Of a stretch of 5,119 bases of DNA, positions 1 through 5,119 are shown piece after piece. The stretch is taken from assembly GCA_934621665.1 (NCBI GenBank), contig CAKTUT010000130.1, positions 1 through 5,119 on the forward strand. The letters are read 5' to 3'. The notes under the pieces are model-generated. The model was not told where the DNA came from, did not search any database, and worked only from the letters and a program-made list of their open reading frames with translations. Each line of letters starts with the position of its first letter. Position 1 is the stretch's first letter. The position numbers were made by a program, and so were the translations under genes. This stretch comes from an uncultured Oscillospiraceae bacterium. Its GTDB lineage: Bacteria; Bacillota; Clostridia; Oscillospirales; Oscillospiraceae.

Positions 1-1207
1 GCTTGGAGCTGTCCAGATTTTTGATATAATCTGCTTTAGAAAGCAGCAGCTTAGCATGCAGCTTTACCACCCGAAGTGTATTGGCCCGTAATGCTTCCAC
101 GCTCTCATGCAGGGACTCACATCCGGGGCTATCATCGAAACGTGCACGCATGCAAAACAAATGAATTTCTTTTCCATGAGAACGCTGTAGCTTTCGCCCG
201 CAGTATCCACAGACAAACAGGTTTTGTGAACGATTTCCAGCAGTGTTGTCGTTCACCGTCCGTATCCGCGATTTCAAGGCATCAACTGCCTGCTGATATA
301 TCTCTGGCGAAATGATAGCCTCATGCGTTCCGTCAACAACGACCCACTCCTCCTTGGAAAGCGTTCTCATTTTATTTGAGCGAATGCCAACAGTTTCTCT
401 GGTTCCGCTTACCATTTTTCCAGTATATCTTTCATCGTTCAAAATTTTTCGAACTGTTCCACCAAGCCAAAGCGTTTCCTTTTCCAGAACTCGCCCATTA
501 TAGCGCTCGCCGTTTTGTCTTTTGTGCGCTGCGGGAGATGGTATTTTCAGCGCATTAAGCTGTTTGGCAATCTCCATCGTGCTCTTTCCTGCGATGCACC
601 ATTCAAAGATTCTCTCTATTGTTGAGCGAACGGCTTCATCCACCAGAAGCTTGTGCTTATCTGCCGGATCCAGCCGATAGCCATAGAAAGCCTGACCTCC
701 CCAATACATGCCTCTTCGATTCCGGGTTTTTACAGCACTTCGGATTTTTAGCGAAAGATCCTTGCTGTACATTCCGTTTACAAGGTTCCTCAGCGCCAGT
801 TCCATGCCACCGGTTGTTCCGATGTAGTCATTGCTGTCAAACGCATCACCGACCGAAACAAACCTCGTTCCAAAGAGGGGAAGAATCAATTCAAGATACG
901 CTCCCACCTCCAGATACGCACGGCCAAAGCGAGATAAATCTTTCACAAGAATGCACTGGATTTCCCCATGGCGAACCATCTCCATCATTCTCTTGAAATT
1001 CGGCCGTTCAAAACTGGTTCCGCTATAGCCATCATCGCAGAATTCCACAACACGATAGGCAAGCAGGTCTGAATGCTGGTCTCTATAACTTTGGAGAATC
1101 TTCCGCTGATTGGTTACACTGTTACTTTCGCTTTTTTCCTGTGATGAGCGAAGATCACCGTCTTCGACAGAAAGGCGAATATACATGGCAAGCGTCTTTT
1201 CAGGCAT
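1..1207 (-). CDS. Large serine recombinase C, third of a tandem trio (C-terminus beyond the window)
   Basis: This is a site-specific DNA recombinase of the large serine family, which cuts and rejoins DNA through a covalent serine-DNA link. I translated 402 residues without a stop to the left edge, so it is cut by the window and not shown to be broken; family members usually run to about 500-600 residues. The catalytic domain covers about residues 5-155, with Y-x-R-x-S giving Arg11 and Ser13, Arg68 in SFERP, and Arg93 and Arg96 in DLSRFGR. A recombinase DNA-binding domain follows (about 165-310), with FYGY at 174-177 where A and B have PYGY. The zinc ribbon has Cys333, Cys336, Cys352 and Cys363. 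The ATG at 1207 has an AAGGAGG nine bases upstream and overlaps the end of gene B by 8 bases (ATGCCTGA), which suggests translational coupling. Family assignment is very secure; the target site is unknown. Confidence 0.95.
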   Translation of the reverse strand, partial: MPEKTLAMYIRLSVEDGDLRSSQEKSESNSVTNQRKILQSYRDQHSDLLAYRVVEFCDDGYSGTSFERPNFKRMMEMVRHGEIQCILVKDLSRFGRAYLEVGAYLELILPLFGTRFVSVGDAFDSNDYIGTTGGMELALRNLVNGMYSKDLSLKIRSAVKTRNRRGMYWGGQAFYGYRLDPADKHKLLVDEAVRSTIERIFEWCIAGKSTMEIAKQLNALKIPSPAAHKRQNGERYNGRVLEKETLWLGGTVRKILNDERYTGKMVSGTRETVGIRSNKMRTLSKEEWVVVDGTHEAIISPEIYQQAVDALKSRIRTVNDNTAGNRSQNLFVCGYCGRKLQRSHGKEIHLFCMRARFDDSPGCESLHESVEALRANTLRVVKLHAKLLLSKADYIKNLDSSK

Positions 1208-2897
1208 AGCGCTGTGCCTCCTTCCGCCAAAGAGCCGCATTGAGAAGAAGTTCTTCCATTTCGTCCCGATAATTCAGCTTTACTTCATAGTACCCATCAT
1301 TGAACAGAACGATTTCGTCGATCAAAGCGTCCACCATTGCAGCATTCAGTTCTGCACAATCGCCATATTCCTCGATAAGGTGTGCCCACCGGTCGCTCCC
1401 TTTATATTCGGGGGAATACTTCCGCGCCTCCTTTTCAAGCTCGTGTGCAAATATTCTGAGCTCATTTGCCTTAGTCGCACATGCATTCGTTTCAGCAATG
1501 TATTCCTGTTCGGAAAGAATACCGTCTTTGAAATTGCTGTAGAGCGCAGCTTTCCGTTCACCATACAGGTCAATCTTTGCCATGATATTCCGAATCTGCT
1601 CTTGAAAAATCCTGTATCGGCTTTTGTTTCTCTCCCGCTGATTTAAGGATGCAACAAGGGACTGCGCATCAATAAAAAGCTGCATCTGACTCTTGATTAT
1701 ACGCAGAACCGCAGCTTCAAGTTCCTCTTTTTTTACTGCTTTCTTGGGGCAGTAGGACGAGTTATAGTTTTCATGCAGCGTGCAATAGTACCACCATGTC
1801 GCTTTACCGTGATTCTTCTTGGCACGAAGAAACATTGCTTTTCCGCATTCTCCGCAGCGCAGATGCCCCTTGAAAATGCTCGCCTGCTTGCTTTTGCAAT
1901 TATACCTTGTTGCTGATCCGGTGGTATGCTTCAGCTCCTCAAAATACTTCTGCACACGGTCAAAGAGCTCTTCCGAAATAATTGGCTCATGGGTACCCTT
2001 TGTAATGATCCAGTCCTCTTTGGGAACAGTCTTGCTTTTCTTATCCCCTGAACTATGGAAGTCCGAGCGATACTTTCCACCAATCATCCATCCGAGATAT
2101 GTTCTGTCAATCAATATTTTTCGTACGGTTTGCTGGTACCAGCGGGAATTCTTGAATTTATCGCTCTTCACCAACCCAAGATCGAAATTATGCCGGCCCG
2201 GAGACGGAATTCCTCTGTCGTTCATGGTGACAGCCGCATAATGTAGCGTGCATCCCCCGGCCACCATTTCGAACAGCTCGCGCACAATGGGTGCAGCCTC
2301 CGGATCTATGACCAAATGGTGCTTATCCATTGGATCCCTTAAATATCCATACGGTGCCTTACTGCCTACGAACTTTCCCTGTTTCTGCATGGATTCCATC
2401 ACAGAACAAATTTTCTTCGAAACATCCTTTGCGTAGCGCTCGTTCAGAAGATTTTTTACCTGAACCGAAATGTCTGCCTGTTTATAAAGAGAATCGAACC
2501 TGTCTGTAATGGAAATAAAGCGTACATTCAGATAGGGAAACACCATCTCAATAAACTCGCCGGATTCAAGGTGATTTCGACCCAGCCGAGACAAGTCCTT
2601 AACGATGACACAGTTTACTTTCCCATCCCGGATATCGTTCATCATGCGGGAAAACTCCGGCCGCTGGAAATCAGTACCGGAGACATCATCATCACAATAT
2701 ACATCAAAAACACTGATGTCTGGATCTTCACCTGCGAAATCACGAAGAAGCTGCATTTGGTTTCCGATGGTATCAGCTTCCCTTTTTCGTTCATTTTCCA
2801 CTGAAATACGGGCATACAGAGCAGCGGAATATTCAGTCTTCGGAGCGGTTTGCGTTTTCACCACGGCTCCTGCGTTTTTTCTGCTTGTTCTTGCCAT
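1200..2897 (-). CDS. Large serine recombinase B, second of a tandem trio
   Basis: This is a complete 565-residue large serine recombinase. The first 22 residues form a basic tail (MARTSRKN...) that A and C lack. The catalytic domain runs about 24-170, with Arg30 and Ser32 in YARIS, Arg79 in DFQRP, and Arg104 and Arg107 in DLSRLGR. The recombinase DNA-binding domain (about 178-320) starts at APYGY (181-185). The zinc ribbon uses Cys348, Cys351, Cys372 and Cys383. A helical, probably coiled-coil stretch (about 415-495) and a C-terminal segment ending near LNYRDEMEELL complete the protein. I chose the ATG at 2897, one base after the stop of gene A, because a weak GGTGG (2904-2908) lies six bases before it and this gives a tight coupled junction. 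In-frame ATGs at 2921 and 2930 would add 8 or 11 residues and overlap gene A, but have no visible ribosome binding site. All catalytic residues are present, so it is probably active. Confidence 0.95.
   Translation of the reverse strand: MARTSRKNAGAVVKTQTAPKTEYSAALYARISVENERKREADTIGNQMQLLRDFAGEDPDISVFDVYCDDDVSGTDFQRPEFSRMMNDIRDGKVNCVIVKDLSRLGRNHLESGEFIEMVFPYLNVRFISITDRFDSLYKQADISVQVKNLLNERYAKDVSKKICSVMESMQKQGKFVGSKAPYGYLRDPMDKHHLVIDPEAAPIVRELFEMVAGGCTLHYAAVTMNDRGIPSPGRHNFDLGLVKSDKFKNSRWYQQTVRKILIDRTYLGWMIGGKYRSDFHSSGDKKSKTVPKEDWIITKGTHEPIISEELFDRVQKYFEELKHTTGSATRYNCKSKQASIFKGHLRCGECGKAMFLRAKKNHGKATWWYYCTLHENYNSSYCPKKAVKKEELEAAVLRIIKSQMQLFIDAQSLVASLNQRERNKSRYRIFQEQIRNIMAKIDLYGERKAALYSNFKDGILSEQEYIAETNACATKANELRIFAHELEKEARKYSPEYKGSDRWAHLIEEYGDCAELNAAMVDALIDEIVLFNDGYYEVKLNYRDEMEELLLNAALWRKEAQRYA
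1217..1223 (-). promoter_or_regulatory. Ribosome binding site of recombinase C
   Basis: AAGGAGG lies nine bases before the ATG at 1207 and sits inside the last codons of recombinase B. It shows that C can be started on its own in addition to coupling through the 8-base overlap. Confidence 0.88.
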
Positions 2898-2898
2898 A

Positions 2899-4560
2899 TC
2901 AAACCACCGCCCTCTCGCCATCTGCGGCATTACCGCGGAATGCTTGAACCTGCGCCAACAACTCGGCGTAATTTTGCATGTGTGTAAACTCTATTTCCAA
3001 GGTTTTGTCCTCATACACCAGAATCCGTTCGATGCACTCGACCGCAACGGCCCTTGTAAGAGACGGAATGTTCTGATATGCGAGCAGCTCCTGAACCCAT
3101 TGGCTCTGGCGGCCTGATTTGTCAAGTTCCATATTTCGTTCACGCTGGACCTGCTCTTTGGCAATCAGTGCATCCGTAATCTTGGAATCATACTGTGCCC
3201 GAATTTCAAGAAAATCCTCTTTCGGGATAATGTTCTCCTTGAAGTCTTCGTATAAAGAGGTTTTCAGCTTCCTGTACTTGAATTCTTCCGCCTCAGCTTT
3301 TTCAATACGCTCCTGTGCCTTACGTGCGCGAATCTGCTGAAGAGGTGCGTCATTGATTGCTTTCAGACACTCATCCATCTGAACTACAATAGAGATGTGC
3401 TTTTGTAGCAGTGCAAGCACCGCATCAAGAAGCTGCTGCTCCGGAATGGAATGACTGGTACAGGTTCCGCGATCTTTATAAGCACTGCAGGCATAACAAA
3501 TTTGTTTGTTCGTTGCGGAGGCCGTAATTGTTCGGCGAACCATCGGGCTCCCGCAATCCGCACAGAAAAGCAGTCCCGCAAGAGGAAATACAGTTTTTTT
3601 CCCTGGTGATACCCGCGTATCCATTTTCAGCAAGCGCTGGACAAGATTGAATGTTTTGTCGCTGACAATCGCCTCAAAGGCATTCTCAACCACAACCCAT
3701 TTCTCCGGAGGGTTAACAACGACAGTCTTTATTTTATAATTTGGCCTTGTGCGAACGCCCTGTATCATCGTTCCCGTATACACGCGATTTGATAATATGC
3801 GGCCTATTCCGACAGCGGTCCATTCGACTTTCGCATGCTTCTGAAAGCTGCACTTGAGCCCGCTGCCTGTACTTCTCTTGTACTCCAGAGGAGCCAAAAT
3901 CTTTTGTTCGGTCAGGCGTTTCGCAATCGCCGCTTGGCTCATACCCTCAATTTTCCATCGGAAAATATCCTGAACAACGCCTGCTGCATAGGGATCAATC
4001 TCCAACTTGGTATGGTCGTCATCGGATTTCATATATCCGTAGGGAGCAAACGCGCCGAGATATTCTCCGTTTTTTCGCCGCACCTGGAATTGACTCCGAA
4101 TCTTCATGGAAATATCGCGGCAGTAGTTGTCATTCATCAGATTTTTCAGCGTGATGCTGAAATCATCTGCAGAGTCACGCGTTACCGTATCAATGTTGTC
4201 ATTGATTGCAATCAGTCGAACTCCATAAAAAGGAAAAAGACGGTCGATATACTTTCCGGCATTGATGTACTCTCGGCCGAAGCGGGACAAATCCTTTACA
4301 ACAACGCAATTAACCGTTCCAGCTTTGATGTCATTCATCATAAGCTGGAACGCAGGCCGGTCATAATTCGTCCCAGTATATCCATCGTCTATACGAACGG
4401 ATACAATATTTATTTCGGGCTTATCCTGCAAGAAGTCGAGGATGAGCTGTTTTTGATTGGTAATGCTGTTGCTTTCGTTTTTTCTTCCGTCAGAAGTGTC
4501 TTCGTCTTCCTTGGAGAGCCGGACATATATAGCAGCATCATATCTTGTAAGTTCTGACAT
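2899..4560 (-). CDS. Large serine recombinase A, first of a tandem trio
   Basis: This is a complete 553-residue large serine recombinase and the first recombinase gene of the operon. The catalytic domain (about 7-160) has Arg14 and Ser16 in YVRLS, Arg68 in NYDRP, and Arg93 and Arg96 in DLSRFGR, matching the serine nucleophile and the arginines that hold the scissile phosphate in this family. The recombinase DNA-binding domain (about 168-310) begins at APYGY (172-176). The zinc ribbon is formed by Cys333, Cys336, Cys358 and Cys367, with an extra Cys355 nearby. A charged helical region (about 405-480), probably the coiled coil that governs synapsis in this family, precedes a C-terminal segment with CIERILVYEDKTLEIEF. 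The ATG at 4560 has an AAGGAG seven bases upstream. The motif style resembles clostridial transposon recombinases of the TnpX/TndX type. The substrate sites are not identifiable from the window. Confidence 0.96.
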   Translation of the reverse strand: MSELTRYDAAIYVRLSKEDEDTSDGRKNESNSITNQKQLILDFLQDKPEINIVSVRIDDGYTGTNYDRPAFQLMMNDIKAGTVNCVVVKDLSRFGREYINAGKYIDRLFPFYGVRLIAINDNIDTVTRDSADDFSITLKNLMNDNYCRDISMKIRSQFQVRRKNGEYLGAFAPYGYMKSDDDHTKLEIDPYAAGVVQDIFRWKIEGMSQAAIAKRLTEQKILAPLEYKRSTGSGLKCSFQKHAKVEWTAVGIGRILSNRVYTGTMIQGVRTRPNYKIKTVVVNPPEKWVVVENAFEAIVSDKTFNLVQRLLKMDTRVSPGKKTVFPLAGLLFCADCGSPMVRRTITASATNKQICYACSAYKDRGTCTSHSIPEQQLLDAVLALLQKHISIVVQMDECLKAINDAPLQQIRARKAQERIEKAEAEEFKYRKLKTSLYEDFKENIIPKEDFLEIRAQYDSKITDALIAKEQVQRERNMELDKSGRQSQWVQELLAYQNIPSLTRAVAVECIERILVYEDKTLEIEFTHMQNYAELLAQVQAFRGNAADGERAVV

Positions 4561-4567
4561 ATTCTCA

Positions 4568-4573
4568 CTCCTT
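4568..4573 (-). promoter_or_regulatory. Ribosome binding site of recombinase A
   Basis: AAGGAG lies seven bases before the ATG at 4560, the expected spacing. It fixes the start of recombinase A, just ahead of the catalytic domain. Confidence 0.9.
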
Positions 4574-4581
4574 TGATGGGC

Positions 4582-4600
4582 TTGTCAGGTTCACCGACAA
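4582..4600. repeat. Imperfect inverted repeat in the leader of recombinase A
   Basis: On the plus strand, TTGTC-A-GGT-TC-ACC-GACAA forms an eight-base-per-arm dyad around a two-base centre (TC), broken by one unpaired A. It lies between the predicted transcription start and the ribosome binding site. It could be an operator, an RNA stem-loop affecting translation, or half of a recombinase binding site. No function can be fixed from one copy. Confidence 0.45.
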
Positions 4601-4636
4601 TGATCTCCGGGTGAGTATCAGGCTGAATCCGTGTTT

Positions 4637-4665
4637 ATTCTAACAAATCTCAGCCAAAAAGTCCA
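4637..4665 (-). promoter_or_regulatory. Candidate promoter of the recombinase operon
   Basis: Reading the minus strand, TGGACT (4660-4665, four of six matches to the -35 consensus) is followed after 17 bases by TAGAAT (4637-4642, five of six matches to the -10). A TG pair one base before the -10 makes it an extended -10. The start of transcription would be near 4630, leaving a leader of about 70 bases before recombinase A. It is the only good match I found in the gap between the small gene and recombinase A. Confidence 0.6.
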
Positions 4666-4667
4666 CC

Positions 4668-4685
4668 TGGTTTCGTCGAAAACCA
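4668..4685. repeat. Imperfect inverted repeat just upstream of the -35 box
   Basis: On the plus strand, TGGTTTCG-T-CGAAAACCA is a near-perfect dyad: the inner TTTCG/CGAAA pairs exactly around one central base, and TGG/CCA pairs outside it after one extra A. It ends two bases from the predicted -35 element, a common place for a regulator to bind. It also lies 23 bases past the stop of the small gene, so a weak hairpin there is the alternative reading. Confidence 0.4.
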
Positions 4686-4708
4686 CAACTTTCCAAACTT
4701 TCCATTTT

Positions 4709-4969
4709 TCATACCGTTTGCAGCATATCAATCATATTCTGTTGAAATGACGGTCCGTTTTCCTTATACACAACCTTTATCACAACATCTCCTATTCGAA
4801 AGCAATAGGGATTCTGTATCTGGCGAATGAATTCAGCTACTCGTTCCGGAACTGGTTTCGTTTCGTCAATCGTTACCTGGTTCAAATCAATCAGGCTATT
4901 TTTATCTACGGAACGGACATCCACTGCCCGTAGTTGTTCAAGCGCTTCATGCGTCCTTAGCTTATCCAC
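4709..4969 (-). CDS. Small DUF6870-like protein of unknown function
   Basis: This is an 86-residue protein when started at the GTG at 4969, which has an AAAGGAG (4978-4984) eight bases upstream. The N-terminal half contains a short helical segment (HEALEQLRAVDVRSVDK); the C-terminal half has PVPERVAEFIRQIQNPYCFR followed by a beta-like GDVVIKVVYKE. This pattern, especially ERV..FI.QI.NPYCF and the following VV.KV, matches my memory of the DUF6870 family, small Clostridia proteins often seen in mobile elements, with no function I know of. Members I recall have a second cysteine just after NPYCF; here that position is Ile59. No membrane segment or signal peptide is visible. The gene lies 148 bases before recombinase A in the same direction, with a promoter candidate between them, so it may be transcribed separately or read through. 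The same frame stays open upstream to the window edge, so a longer protein is possible. Confidence 0.7.
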   Translation of the reverse strand: MDKLRTHEALEQLRAVDVRSVDKNSLIDLNQVTIDETKPVPERVAEFIRQIQNPYCFRIGDVVIKVVYKENGPSFQQNMIDMLQTV

Positions 4970-5119
4970 AATCAAAGCTCCTTTCCTGGGGTGCATCTGA
5001 AAACGCATGATGTGACCGGCAGCGAGGGGATTTTTGCGTTGAGCAAGACATTTTTCGCAGGAATACTGACTTATTTCAAGGAAAAATGGCGCGGCGCACC
5101 GCAAAAAGATCCGCTGTCC
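4970..5119 (-). other. Upstream region with an open frame to the window edge, unassigned
   Basis: The 150 bases before the small gene have no stop in its reading frame, so this could be the end of a longer version of that protein, with a C-x-x-C motif (SCEKC). A TTG at 5104 is the furthest possible start seen inside the window, but it has no clear ribosome binding site. In a second frame, 15 codons run in from the edge and end at a TAA (5071-5073), which could instead be the tail of a separate upstream gene. The good AAAGGAG before the GTG at 4969 favours the short gene. I recognise no family in either frame. Confidence 0.3.
4978..4984 (-). promoter_or_regulatory. Ribosome binding site of the small DUF6870-like gene
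   Basis: AAAGGAG lies eight bases before a GTG at 4967-4969. This is the main reason for preferring the GTG over the upstream TTG at 5104 as the start of the small gene. Confidence 0.7.

Larger units (their letters stand above)
1..4665 (-). mobile_element. Recombination module of a probable integrative element (boundaries not seen)
   Basis: Three adjacent large serine recombinases under one promoter are a typical integration and excision module of integrative conjugative elements or genomic islands. The inference rests on gene content only: no attachment site, relaxase, conjugation or cargo gene falls inside the window, so the coordinates mark the module and not the element. A conserved chromosomal use, such as excision of an intervening sequence, cannot be excluded. 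Confidence 0.5.

Noticed and set aside
619..996. Plus-strand open frame of 125 codons
   Set aside because: It is antisense to recombinase C, which reads without interruption through the whole region with all catalytic motifs.
1..1207. Recombinase C as a pseudogene
   Set aside because: The frame is intact for 402 codons, with all catalytic residues and the zinc ribbon; the missing end is due to the window.
1110..1646. Plus-strand open frame of 178 codons
   Set aside because: It is antisense to the junction of recombinases B and C, whose motifs and ribosome binding site are clear; the composition is typical of a shadow frame.
2898..2930. Longer recombinase B starting at the ATG at 2930
   Set aside because: It has no ribosome binding site and overlaps gene A by 32 bases, while the ATG at 2897 sits one base after the A stop; the longer start is kept only as an alternative.
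3835..4557. Plus-strand open frame of 240 codons
   Set aside because: It lies wholly antisense to recombinase A, has no recognisable domain, and the minus strand encodes a complete conserved enzyme here.
1..4560. Recombinase-in-trio (RIT) element
   Set aside because: RIT elements carry three tyrosine recombinases; these three are clearly serine recombinases by their Y-x-R-x-S and DLSR.GR motifs.
4653..4685. Intrinsic terminator after the small gene
   Set aside because: The hairpin is AT-rich and short, and the five-T run follows only after a gap of several bases and overlaps the promoter candidate, so it does not look like a real terminator.

Overview
The window is a compact, fully coding minus-strand locus built around three tandem large serine recombinase genes. 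From upstream to downstream (right to left) it holds: the open end of an unassigned coding frame (4970-5119); a small gene resembling the DUF6870 family (4969-4709); a 148-base intergenic region with a plausible sigma-A-type promoter and two dyads; recombinase A (4560-2899, 553 aa); recombinase B (2897-1200, 565 aa); and recombinase C (1207 to the left edge, 402 aa visible, cut only by the window). No RNA gene, CRISPR array, insertion sequence or element boundary is visible. Long plus-strand open frames lie opposite the recombinase genes and are their antisense shadows.

The organism is probably a low-to-mid GC Firmicute, most likely of class Clostridia. The AAGGAG-type ribosome binding sites, the recombinase motif style (for example KDLSRFGR and DGYTGTN.DRP) and a DUF6870-like small protein all point that way. 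This rests on recognising family style, not on a database search.

The three recombinases are packed as one operon. The A stop and the preferred B start are one base apart, and the B stop overlaps the C start by 8 bases, so translation is probably coupled. Each protein has the same order of parts: N-terminal resolvase-type catalytic domain, recombinase DNA-binding domain, four-cysteine zinc ribbon, then a coiled-coil/C-terminal region where visible. All three keep the catalytic serine and the four arginines expected of active enzymes, yet they are clearly diverged from one another. The likely job is excision and integration of a mobile element such as an integrative conjugative element or genomic island. 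Keeping three intact enzymes suggests that they divide the labour or work as a hetero-oligomer. Serine recombinase pairs (the staphylococcal CcrA/CcrB) are known, and I recall triplets in streptococcal and clostridial integrative elements. The trio is therefore probably not new as an arrangement, but how the three share the reaction is the open question here.
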